In this document: piece by piece, positions 35,801 to 43,465 of the stretch
Numbering within the stretch: the first letter of the stretch is position 1
How the letters are laid out: each line of letters starts with the position of its first letter
Source: Pseudomonadota bacterium
Lineage (GTDB): Bacteria > Cyanobacteriota > Vampirovibrionia > Obscuribacterales > Obscuribacteraceae
Reading direction: 5' to 3'
DNA: 64,000 nt
Assembly (NCBI GenBank): GCA_021325555.1
Contig: JAJPGY010000012.1
Coordinates: forward strand, 62,001-126,000
Notes under the pieces: generated by a model
Told to the model about the DNA's origin: nothing
Databases searched by the model: none
The model's input: only the letters and a program-made list of their open reading frames with translations
Made by a program: the position numbers and the translations under genes

Positions 35801-36289
35801 TCCGATACCCCGGCGGCCGGCGAGGCTGCAGGCGTGGATCCGTTCAGCAACCCGGCAGCAGGGGCCGACGAAAGGAGCGCCTGGGCGAATCCGGGACGCG
35901 AGGAGAGCGCCGCAGCCAGTGCCGCCGCCGCCGACGCGGCGCAGGTGCAGGGCGCAGCCAGCGGCGCTGCCGCGCCCGGCGACGGCACGCTCGTGCAAGG
36001 GGTGAACACGGCCGGGACCGTCCGCGTCAACAACCTGGCTAACCTGGAGACGCTGCTGAACATAATTGCCAATCTGGCTGAGATCGGCATGGGGCTGAGC
36101 GGGATTGTGCTTGTAATCCACGGGCTGGTGGTCGAGAACGTGGCAGCCGAGCTCATGGGCGAGCGGATCCTGCTGGGGCGCGGGGCGCGCATTGTCACCG
36201 GCATCGGGCTTATCCTGTTCGGGCTGGCGGCTCCCGGCATGATCAACTGGTTCGTCGCTTCCGCGCGCGACGCAAACCTGTTCAGTTAA
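32864..36289 (+). CDS. Large VIT/VWA-type membrane protein, 1141 aa
   Basis: Residues 1-180 are hydrophilic and low-complexity, with CACC and CSAC pairs and a HFPHYHH stretch that could bind metal. Five or so membrane helices follow (about 186-345). Residues about 450-560 resemble a VIT domain: beta-strands with SLARSTITGNVHPKTMSATL and GLPPGAVISGLTAW. A VWA-like segment starts near 748 with a partial MIDAS site, DGSATTG. Two C-terminal helices lie at about 1060-1125. Such VIT-VWA membrane proteins occur in cyanobacteria and relatives, some with protein-sorting functions, but the role is not established. GAGGTGA lies 5 bases before the ATG at 32864; a GTG three codons earlier is less likely. 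Probably monocistronic. Confidence 0.75.
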   Translation: MSSHEENHAAPNVCSQDRGGPKYGPCACCVALAQVHFPHYHHETSASPEQYPYAAGYSAARGRSEGEACSACGQSGTAHGNGAGRQEDAESDPAAWGRRGRRAAGGTQAAGKRGSMSKFLSRYVSLAPGAKSPPAPGSDTREGEKSPGLKDDSPAPEKDAEPGDSAGDEVAVEIPRPRRIWQGVDGMAMTCFGILVPAAMFVLSCMSMPTRMTLVLLNHPLETIAEVAMVLSIPLLNYFVWNSLVGRRIKFVRLSSLAAGLAAGSALAVSILCIAGLFASNNQALADSGEAGAGLSWIAILALLAAAASIYGIFNLRASRDFASTKRQVVVLAALGALIPALVFAAAEARPWAVRIAERMAAAGTRAEQKQGLSLLRQLNPERDLRMECSDPRAAGICGLFIPVKPSAQHELYFRLTGKPYSFREFNNTDMSAMPDDYLSRNVVGEPVSGLSLARSTITGNVHPKTMSATLDWTFVFKNDTAQGQEARAEIGLPPGAVISGLTAWSGGEARRAVFAASGKAEGVARWTEVGHDSPAIVTDLGHGRVLIHCYPVRQDQESKISVRMTAPLNPERTRSASLAMPTLIASNFGVGEGDYAVRIRGPESLSSGLKTLKPDRAAGGDFTIAGVLAAADLKSNKLLIDTQRSSPGGTVAVADPLAWRMARQERRRLDELARQAARANHAQQPQEQVLVMVDGTRGIDSQIDMVRKVFARKHGDGARTAAKPASKPVPMRYVTQTLEPVSAAAPGHLVVVVDGSATTGDYSRQIGEALGKLPAGIPTTIILASQLADQGDEPLPLARGLAVLKTARFVGGQDNLKAVVKAAELAGETRGGAVLWIHGPQPDLNQEIYIMSSYTSVPAFYELTLGSGETDTYEFFKNHPEVGPFTAIPRNSNNLCDDMAAFFGRWSRTDSSYAIKLAMTTAKPAQAVPVSPEEAREVVTLHAAQRCRELIADQRLRMAATVAVRYGFVSPVSSALVSSDTPAAGEAAGVDPFSNPAAGADERSAWANPGREESAAASAAAADAAQVQGAASGAAAPGDGTLVQGVNTAGTVRVNNLANLETLLNIIANLAEIGMGLSGIVLVIHGLVVENVAAELMGERILLGRGARIVTGIGLILFGLAAPGMINWFVASARDANLFS

Positions 36290-36482
36290 GATCGGTCACG
36301 AGCCGCCGGGATCTCTCATTCAGGCTGGTGTCGGGTTCCTCAGGAGTTTGCCCGTGGTTTTACAATGTATTTACCTTGAATTCCCGAAAGCTCGTCTAAA
36401 TCAGAGATAAGATGAGATCGGAAAGCCGGGGACGCCCGGGTGATCCGCCGGGCAAGCCGGGCAGGACCGGAGTCAGAGAAGG

Positions 36483-36704
36483 ATGATCAAGGTGTTCATA
36501 ATCCTGGGCGCGAGGGTGCCGCAACACGAGGAATGGCAAGCTGTGGCGCTTTCCAGCGTGCCCGACGAGCTGAAGCGGGCGTTGCGCATCCAGTGGAAAA
36601 CCTTCGTCTCGCTTCTCGAAGACGAGGACCTGCCGGGGCAGAAGGCTTCGCTCGTGGAGTTTCTCGAGCGGTGCCTGCGCGCTTCGGGGACACAAGCTCA
36701 TTAG
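36483..36704 (+). CDS. Small hypothetical protein, 73 aa
   Basis: Compact soluble protein that starts with a hydrophobic strand (KVFIILGARV) and continues as charged helices (PDELKRALRIQWKTFVSLLEDE). No known family is recognised. GGAG lies 10 bases before the ATG at 36483, so the start is acceptable. It is placed between the VIT/VWA gene and pncB on the same strand, with about 190 and 90 bases of spacing. Confidence 0.55.
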   Translation: MIKVFIILGARVPQHEEWQAVALSSVPDELKRALRIQWKTFVSLLEDEDLPGQKASLVEFLERCLRASGTQAH

Positions 36705-36796
36705 CGTCCCGGCTCGATGACTTCGGCCCGCGACATCCGGTGCCGTGATCATTTAAACTCACGGCATCTTCCTTTTTGGGATGTCAAGCCGATTTC

Positions 36797-38275
36797 ATGC
36801 GCGAACCGCTGAGCCTCATCTACAAGCACTCGCTGGCCCTGCTCACGGACTTCTACGAGTTGACGATGGCCCATGCCTACTGGAAGTCCGGCACCAGCGA
36901 CAAGGAGGCGGTGTTCCACCTGTTTTTCAGGAGAAACCCATTTCAGGGCGGCTTTGCCATCGCCTGCGGCCTCGGCTACATGATGGACTTTCTCGAGCAG
37001 TTCCGTTTCGACGAAGAGGACCTTGCCTATCTCTCCGGGCTCAAGGGCAGCGACGGCAAGCCGTTGTTCGAGAGCAGATTCCTGGAAGAGCTGGCAAAGA
37101 TGAGGTTCTGCTGGGACATCGACGCGGTCCCGGAGGGAACCGTTGTCTTTCCCCACGAGCCGCTGGTCAGGGTCAAGGCCCCTATCATTCAGGCTCAGCT
37201 CCTGGAGAGCGCCCTGCTCAACATCGTGAACTTTCAAACGCTTATCGCCACCAAGGCCGCGCGGCTCAGGCTGGTCGCCGGCGAGCGTGAGGTGGTCGAG
37301 TTCGGGCTGCGCCGCGCGCAGGGCATAGACGGCAGCCTGGCCGCCAGCTGGGCCGCCTACATAGGCGGCTGCGACGCCACCTCCAACGTGCTGGCCGGCA
37401 AGATTTTCGGCATCCCGGTCAGGGGCACCCACGCGCACAGCTGGGTGATGTCCTTCGACTCCGAGCTGGATGCCTTCAAGGAGTACGCCAGGGCGATGCC
37501 GAACAACTGCCTTTTCCTGGTCGACACTTACGACACCCTCAAGGGGGTCAAGAACGCCATCGAGGTGGGCAGGTGGCTCCGCCAGAACGGGCAGGAGCTT
37601 CTGGGGGTCAGGCTCGACTCGGGCGACCTGGCCTATCTCAGCATCGAGGCTCGCCGCCTTCTCGATGAGGCGGGCTTCCCGAACGCCATCATCCTGGCCA
37701 GCAACGAGCTGGACGAGCACATCATCAACAGCCTCAATCAGCAGGGGGCGCAGATCAGCGCCTTCGGCGTCGGCACCAAGCTGGTCACCGGCAACGACCA
37801 GCCGGCCCTCGGCGGTGTCTACAAGCTTACCGCCGTGCGGGATCCCGGGCAGGATTGGCGATATTGCGTGAAGATCTCCGAGCAGCCGATCAAGATCACC
37901 ACGCCAGGGATCCAGCAGGTGAGGCGTTTCCATACGGAGCACGAATTTGTGGGCGATATGATCTACGACGAATCCACGCCGCCTGCCGGCTCTGCTGCCG
38001 TCATGATCGACCCGCTGGACTTCACTAAACGGCGAACCATTGAGGCGGGCACCGCTTTTGTGGATCTTCTGGTTCCCATATTCCGCGACGGCAAGGCGGT
38101 GTACGAGAAGCCGAGCGTGCCGGCGGTGAAGGAGTACTCGCGCAAGCAGCTGTCGCGCTTTCATTCGGGGGTCAAGCGCCTGATCAATGCGCACAGCTAT
38201 CCGGTCGGCCTCGAGCAGCGGTTGCACCAGGTGAGAACCGATCTTGTCCTGAAGGCGAGAGGGGTGGCCCTGTGA
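36797..38275 (+). CDS. pncB: Nicotinate phosphoribosyltransferase
   Basis: PncB makes nicotinate mononucleotide from nicotinate and PRPP in the Preiss-Handler salvage route. The 492-residue protein is a standard member: LLTDFYELTMA near the N-terminus, EFGLRRAQG, GTHAHSWVMSF (with the phosphorylatable histidine), RLDSGDLAYLS, FGVGTKLVTG and a C-terminal YEKPSVPAVKEYS. The start ATG at 36797 has a weak ribosome binding site; a TTG at 36776 would add 7 residues. It lies 5 kb downstream of the NAD cluster and is clearly a different gene type from the NAMPT-like enzyme there. Nicotinate for it could come from the nicotinamidase domain at 30.2-30.9 kb. Confidence 0.92.
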   Translation: MREPLSLIYKHSLALLTDFYELTMAHAYWKSGTSDKEAVFHLFFRRNPFQGGFAIACGLGYMMDFLEQFRFDEEDLAYLSGLKGSDGKPLFESRFLEELAKMRFCWDIDAVPEGTVVFPHEPLVRVKAPIIQAQLLESALLNIVNFQTLIATKAARLRLVAGEREVVEFGLRRAQGIDGSLAASWAAYIGGCDATSNVLAGKIFGIPVRGTHAHSWVMSFDSELDAFKEYARAMPNNCLFLVDTYDTLKGVKNAIEVGRWLRQNGQELLGVRLDSGDLAYLSIEARRLLDEAGFPNAIILASNELDEHIINSLNQQGAQISAFGVGTKLVTGNDQPALGGVYKLTAVRDPGQDWRYCVKISEQPIKITTPGIQQVRRFHTEHEFVGDMIYDESTPPAGSAAVMIDPLDFTKRRTIEAGTAFVDLLVPIFRDGKAVYEKPSVPAVKEYSRKQLSRFHSGVKRLINAHSYPVGLEQRLHQVRTDLVLKARGVAL

Positions 38276-38324
38276 GGCCGGCCCGCTACCTGCCCACCGG
38301 CTCCGCGCCCTGATCGAAACCCCG

Positions 38325-38344
38325 GGGCGGGGCATGCCCCGCCC
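38325..38344. repeat. GC-rich palindromic repeat, GGCATGCC family
   Basis: GGGCGGGGCATGCCCCGCCC is a perfect 20-bp palindrome between the convergent ends of pncB and the thioredoxin-like gene. Confidence 0.75.
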
Positions 38345-38359
38345 GCTTTGCCGGGCTGA

Positions 38360-39412
38360 CTATCTGAGCAACGATCTGACCCCGACCTGGAGAAACGTGG
38401 TGAGCCCCTGGCGCAGGATCGTCTTGCCATCCCGTTTTACCTCTGTTTTGATCGGATGGGCGCGCGGGTCGTTGCCGATCAGCGGCTCGCTGGAGAGGTT
38501 GGCGCCGGGCGCGATCTGCCCGTTGGCCATACGGAAATCCTCGTGCTTGTCGTACATCGGCTTGCCGTAGTCAGAGAAGGCCACCACGTCGAAGTCCTTG
38601 TACTGCTCGAACGGACGGACGGCCATGCGCTGGTGCATGATGACGTCGGCTGTCTTGACGGCTGCGGGCGGGGCATGCCCGGTGGCCGGGTCGACGGCGT
38701 TGACGTTGGTGAAGATGTCGGTGGCATAAAGGCGATGCCTGGCCTCATACTGCACGTCGAAGCCCTGCAACCGGCTGCGGTTGCGCTCGGCGCGCGGATG
38801 CTCGGCTATGTGGTTGAGCTGCATGCGCGCGAACATCTCGTCCTTTTCGCTCCGGCTGAGCGACGGATCCCGCCAGACTTTGTCCAGATCCTGCGCCAGA
38901 TCGAGCTCCCTTGCCAGGTCCTCCGGGCACCAGTAGCCCGGCAGGCAGGTGAGCACGGTGCCGTCAGGGTCGAGAACAAAAATTTGGATATTGTGGGGCC
39001 CGGCCCCGTTGGTGGTGTCGACAGCCTGCCCGTCCGGCATGTGCTTGCCGGATGCTCCTGCATGGCGCGAGTTCTCGATGTCCCTGTAGCCGCAGACGTA
39101 GTCGTTCTTCAGCTTGTCGAATACCGGATCTTGTGAGAGCGACACGGCCCTCAAGCTATTGCCGGCGCTTCAAGTGGCGCCGTCCATCTTGCCTACCATG
39201 TGCACCCAGAAGACGAGCTTGTTCTGCTCGGCGGCCGCTTGCTCGGCTTTCTTGAGCGATTTGAACCAGGGTATCTCTGTGGTCAGCTCGTGGACGCGGG
39301 CGGAGCAAACCTCACCCGCAAGCACCCTCTCCGCGCTTGCTGGAAGCGCAAAGGAGATCGCCGAGCTGCAAATGAGCAGCCCGCTTAGTAACAGACTGAA
39401 TGCCTTCGACAA
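38360..39412 (-). CDS. Secreted thioredoxin-fold protein with in-frame TGA, candidate selenoprotein
   Basis: Two same-frame segments flank a TGA at 39170-39172. Before it lie a signal peptide (KAFSLLLSGLLICSSAISFALPASA) and a thioredoxin-like start (IPWFKSLKKA, then KLVFWVHMVGKMDGAT); after it come SAGNSLRAVSLSQDPVFDKL, GPHNIQIFVLDPDG and a 150-residue tail. Reading TGA as selenocysteine gives GATUSAGNSLR at residue 81, where a redox residue belongs. A hairpin just after the TGA (39169-39138, CGGC/GCCG core, loop with GAGG) could serve as a SECIS element. The TTG start at 39412 has GGGAGG 8 bases upstream. The alternative is a Cys-to-stop mutation in a pseudogene. Total length would be 350 residues. 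Confidence 0.65.
39138..39169 (-). promoter_or_regulatory. Possible SECIS-like hairpin after the in-frame TGA
   Basis: On the minus strand, AGCG-C-CGGC (39169-39161) pairs with GCCG-TGT-CGCT (39148-39138) around a 12-base loop AATAGCTTGAGG. It starts directly after the TGA, as bacterial SECIS elements do. The stem is short and bulged, so support is moderate at best. Confidence 0.35.
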
Positions 39413-39574
39413 TGCTCTGCCCTCCCACTCGATAGTATTATCGACGCCTGTAAAGAGCAAGTTATCTCTCTCGCTCCCCCGGTAAATTTCGCGGGCAAAC
39501 CGCGGTTGTCGACAGGAGACGAAAGGGCGGCGGGTTTGTTCCGCGTCCGCGGCAGGCGGTTGAGGATGCCGGGG

Positions 39575-41167
39575 TCAGATATAACCGAGGCTCTGCTGCG
39601 CCGATGTCGGCGGCAGGATGCGCAGGCGGCGGGCCGGCTCGTCGCCGACGCTGCGGCTGGTGAGGTTGAAGCGCTCGACAAGCTGGTGCTGCAGCCGCCT
39701 TATATAGGCGCGGCGCGGGGTGAGCTCGATCGGCTCCAGGCGGTCCATTACCTTGACGACGGCCTGGCGCGCCTCTTCAAGCGCCACCTCGGTCTCGTCG
39801 GCGATGTCGCTCTCCCACTCCACCGAGCCTATCTGCTCGGTATCGAGGTGCAGCGCCTCGCGCAGGGCTTTTTGAATCTGGGGCACGTTGTTGCTTTTGA
39901 CCACGTACACCGGGATCTGCCTGGCCTCGGCCAGCGAGTAAATCTTTGCACCCGAGCGGGCGTAGCTGCGCAGGGCGAGGATGGCGTCGGCGTCGTCTAT
40001 TGTCTTGACCACGGCAACCGGAAGCTGCAGTGTCTTGACCACGCGCTCGAGCTGCCCTTTGCTCACCGCGTAAGGGTAGATCTTGAGAAAGGTTTCCTGC
40101 TGGCTGGCCCAGTCGGTGGTGAACGGCTGCAGCCCGTCGGCAGACGCGGCGGCCACCGGGGTCTCCGTTTGCAGAACCGAGAACTGGCCGGTCGACTCGT
40201 CGCGGCGGCGGATCTCCGGGTGGATCTTCCAGCCGCGCAAAAGCTGGTCGACCGCCTCGGCCACGTTGCGGTGGACGGCCAGCGTCTGGCGGTCGAGGAT
40301 CTCCACGCAGATCTCGAAGGTGGGCTGGGCCGCCCTTTCCAGCACGGTCTTCTGGGTGCCGCGCCGCCTGGCCTCCTCGTCGCCGAGGGTGACGGTCTGG
40401 ATGCCGCCGACCAGATCAACCAGGGTCGGGTTCTTGAGCAGGTTCTCCAGCGCGTTGCCGTGCGCGGTGCCAATCAAGGTCACGCCCCGCTCGGCGATGG
40501 TGCGGGCGGCGGCGGCCTCCTCCTCGGTGCCGATCTCGTCGATGATGATCACCTCCGGCGTGTGGTTCTCCACCGCCTCGATCATCACCGCGTGCTGCTG
40601 GTTCGGATGAGAGACCTGCATGCGCCGGGCAGCGCCGATGGCCGGGTGGGGGACATCGCCGTCGCCGGCGATTTCGTTGGAGGTGTCGATGACAATGACG
40701 CGCTTGTTGAGCTCGTCGGCCAGAACCCTGGCCATCTCGCGCAGTTTCGTCGTCTTGCCCACGCCGGGGGGGCCGAGAAAGAGGATCGATTTGCCTGACT
40801 CGACCAGGTCCCTGATGATGTTGATCGTGCCGGTGACGGCCCGGCCCACCCGGCAGGTCAGTCCGATGATCTTGCCCGAGCGATTGCGGATGCAGGAGAT
40901 GCGGTGGAGCGTGCGCTCGATGCCGGCCCGGTTGTCACCGGAGAACTCCCCCACGCGGTCGACCGTGTAGGTGAGGTCCTCCTCGCTGACCGGCTGCTCC
41001 GACAGATCCAGCGAGTGATGGTCGTGGTAGCGGGCCTCGGGCTTGCGGCCTATGTCCATGACCACCTCGGTGAGCCCGTTGGTGTCGTTGGCAAGGGCCA
41101 GCCTCAACTTTTCGGGCAGGATGGAGAGGAAGGAAGAGAGGTCATCTGCTGGTGGAATGAATTCCAT
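39575..41167 (-). CDS. SpoIIIAA-type AAA ATPase with C-terminal R3H domain
   Basis: The 530-residue protein has a RecA/VirB11-like ATPase core with Walker A GPPGVGKTT near 145 and Walker B EVIIIDEIG near 205, followed by GVTLIGTAHGN and PTLVDLVGG typical of the SpoIIIAA/Ycf45 group. The C-terminal block (RRAYIRRLQHQLVERF, then SRSVGDEPARRLRI) is an R3H domain, predicted to bind single-stranded nucleic acid. This combination is common in cyanobacteria and some Firmicutes; its cellular role is not settled. GGAG lies 7-8 bases before the ATG at 41167. The decarboxylase gene ends 20 bases upstream, so the two are cotranscribed. Confidence 0.88.
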   Translation of the reverse strand: MEFIPPADDLSSFLSILPEKLRLALANDTNGLTEVVMDIGRKPEARYHDHHSLDLSEQPVSEEDLTYTVDRVGEFSGDNRAGIERTLHRISCIRNRSGKIIGLTCRVGRAVTGTINIIRDLVESGKSILFLGPPGVGKTTKLREMARVLADELNKRVIVIDTSNEIAGDGDVPHPAIGAARRMQVSHPNQQHAVMIEAVENHTPEVIIIDEIGTEEEAAAARTIAERGVTLIGTAHGNALENLLKNPTLVDLVGGIQTVTLGDEEARRRGTQKTVLERAAQPTFEICVEILDRQTLAVHRNVAEAVDQLLRGWKIHPEIRRRDESTGQFSVLQTETPVAAASADGLQPFTTDWASQQETFLKIYPYAVSKGQLERVVKTLQLPVAVVKTIDDADAILALRSYARSGAKIYSLAEARQIPVYVVKSNNVPQIQKALREALHLDTEQIGSVEWESDIADETEVALEEARQAVVKVMDRLEPIELTPRRAYIRRLQHQLVERFNLTSRSVGDEPARRLRILPPTSAQQSLGYI

Positions 41168-41186
41168 TTGTCTACTCCGGCTACGG

Positions 41187-42650
41187 TTACTCAAGGACCA
41201 CTTTTAGACTCTGCAAGCTCGCGTACTCCAGAATCTCGGGCGGCACGCGTTGTCCCGCAACAATCAACGGCGTGCCCGGCGGGCAGGGGGCGATGGTGAC
41301 AGCCGAGAGCCGTCCGACCGCATCTCCAGCGGGCACCACCTCTGATGGCATGAAAAAAGCCTGGCGGGGCGAGATGACCTGCACCGGATCCGGCTGGCGC
41401 CAGGACTTTCTGGCGCCCCGGGCGAAGGCGCTGTCGGCTGCCTCGCCTGCTTGAAGCTCGGCCAGTTGCGGCAGGAGGGAAACGATGCGCCCGACGTCTG
41501 CGGCCGTGCTTCCCAGCCCCAGCATGAGCAGCACCCCGCGGCCAAGCGTCGTCTCCGGGAAGACGCCGCGCTCGCAGAGAAAGTTGAAAAGCTCCTGCGG
41601 CTGCCGTCCCCGGGCGGCGACCAGCACGTGCGCCGGGTCCGTGGCCGCGAGCGGCTTGTAGACCTCCAGTTCGGGATGCGCGGCCAGCTCCTCGACCAGC
41701 CGGACGGAGAGCTCCTGCAGCCTGGACAAGGCCGGGCCGCCGTTTTCCGCCTCTATCGCCGCCAGCGCCTGTTCGATCGAGGCCATGAGGAGATAGCTCG
41801 GGCTCGACGTCTGGACTAGCTGCAGAGCCGATCGCAAGCCCGAGGCGGCGATGAGCGATTGCCTCCCGACGTGCACCAAGCCGGTCTGGGTGAGCGCGGG
41901 CAGGGTTTTGTGCAGCGAGTGCACCACGACATCAGCGCCGAGCGTGACCGCTCCTGGCGGCATGCCGCCGCCGCCCAGCAGGTGCGCGCCGTGAGCCTCA
42001 TCGACCACCAGCGGGATGCCGGCTGAATGGCAGAGGCCGGCGATGCGCTCGATGTCGCTTATCGCCCCCGCGTAGGTCGGCGAGGTGATGACCAGCCCTG
42101 CCGGCTCCCCGCCGCAGCGCTCGAGCAGTCGCTCGACCGACTTGGCCGGCAGCGAGCCCCAGATGCCCCAGTCGTCATCCCAGACCGGGTCGTACCAGAT
42201 CGGGAAAAGCCCGCTTATCACCAGGCCGCTCACGATCGAGCGGTGCGCGTTGCGGGGAACCAGGACGGTCGAGGAGCCCCGCGAAGCCAGGGCGAGCATC
42301 GCCGCCACCATGCCAGCTGATGCCCCGTTGACGGAGATGATGCTTTCGGCGGCGCCCCATATGCCGGCCGCCCGAGATTCGAGGTCGGCGAGCACCCCGG
42401 TCGGGCTCGAGAGATCATCGAGTCCGGGCAGCTCGGTCAGGTCCATCTGCCACGGGTATTCGGCGAGGACCTCGAAAGCCCCGACCGGGGCCTGCCCTTT
42501 GTGCCCGGGGGTGTGGAACGAGGCCGTCTCGCAGCCGACGTGCCGCGTCAGGGCGTCGGTCAAAAAATTCAAGCGGCTACCGCCTGTTTCCTCGCCTGGA
42601 GACTTGCTGGACGACCTTGGAGATGGAGGGAGCGTTGCGCTTGGGGTCAA
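41187..42650 (-). CDS. Orn/Lys/Arg decarboxylase, group III PLP enzyme
   Basis: The protein decarboxylates a basic amino acid to a polyamine or its precursor. It shows SFHTPGHKG near the N-terminus, NGASAGMVAAML, VVDEAHGAHL (the Asp that contacts PLP) and HSLHKTLPALTQTG, in which the lysine binds PLP. The length of about 487 residues fits the short cyanobacterial/Firmicutes branch that lacks the wing domain. Arginine, lysine or ornithine specificity cannot be decided. The start is uncertain: TTG at 42650 gives the longest frame, while a TTG at 42572 gives a more typical N-terminus. It precedes the R3H ATPase gene by 20 bases. Confidence 0.85.
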   Translation of the reverse strand: MTPSATLPPSPRSSSKSPGEETGGSRLNFLTDALTRHVGCETASFHTPGHKGQAPVGAFEVLAEYPWQMDLTELPGLDDLSSPTGVLADLESRAAGIWGAAESIISVNGASAGMVAAMLALASRGSSTVLVPRNAHRSIVSGLVISGLFPIWYDPVWDDDWGIWGSLPAKSVERLLERCGGEPAGLVITSPTYAGAISDIERIAGLCHSAGIPLVVDEAHGAHLLGGGGMPPGAVTLGADVVVHSLHKTLPALTQTGLVHVGRQSLIAASGLRSALQLVQTSSPSYLLMASIEQALAAIEAENGGPALSRLQELSVRLVEELAAHPELEVYKPLAATDPAHVLVAARGRQPQELFNFLCERGVFPETTLGRGVLLMLGLGSTAADVGRIVSLLPQLAELQAGEAADSAFARGARKSWRQPDPVQVISPRQAFFMPSEVVPAGDAVGRLSAVTIAPCPPGTPLIVAGQRVPPEILEYASLQSLKVVLE

Positions 42651-43465
42651 CTATTGGTAACAGCTCTCTGCTGTTTTCGGGGCCCACATCCGCATATCAC
42701 CAGTTCGCAGTGCCAGTGAATTCATAGGACGGCGTCCTACCAGTGACAGTATAACATGAGGTGATCCGAGGAAAAGCCCCGCCAGGCGCCCGTTTAACAT
42801 ATGCGCTGGCCGGTATTGCGGATGCGCGCGGGAAGCTGATGATCCATGTCATCGCTATGCCGGGAGCCGACCGGCGGTGTGACTGTCACCGTCGGTGGTG
42901 CCAATGCACGGTGTCGCCGGCGTATATATACTGCCGGCGCTAACTGCGCCAATCTTGTGCAATGACGGTGGCGGTGAAGGTGCGGGCTGCCGGTTTTCGC
43001 CAACCGTTCGCGTCATCTATCTTGGCAACCCAATTTGCTGGACTGGAGGGCGATTCTGCCAGGATTCGCCGGCGGCGGTCCGGCTTGCCAAGGGATTGCG
43101 TGGGTCTTTGTTTCTGATCCCGCCATGAGCTAAGGTAGGCGGGTCTCTTCATTACAGCTCCAAGATCTTTGTGAGCTAAGACCACCAAAGCTATTCGTCC
43201 CACTCTACGCGCCTCATTCGGGAGCAGATCGCTTCCCGGGGAGTTGCCGTCATCGCGCCGGCTTTTGCCCGGAACACGGTGGCGCGCGGCACCGTCGATT
43301 CGTTTCACGCCAGCCTTGCGCGTGAGCAAACGACGGGGTCGTATTAGAGTGCAGCTTTTCCTTCCCGTTTCAACCCGACAGCCCGGCGGCAGGCGAGCCC
43401 CCGGAGCCGTCAAATTGCCGCTGCCCGGACCAGCCAGGTCCGATGGCAGCCAGAAGGAAACCCGC
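42651..43465. other. Non-coding region between divergent blocks
   Basis: About 815 bp with no supported gene. A 7-bp GC stem with an AT-rich loop occurs at 42915-42939 (CGCCGGC, TATATATA in the loop, GCCGGCG). It presumably holds promoters for the decarboxylase operon (minus) and the ABC transporter (plus). Confidence 0.45.

Noticed and set aside
39170..39172. TGA read as tryptophan (alternative genetic code)
   Set aside because: Tryptophan is encoded by TGG throughout, and TGA ends many genes at sensible positions, so code change cannot explain this site.
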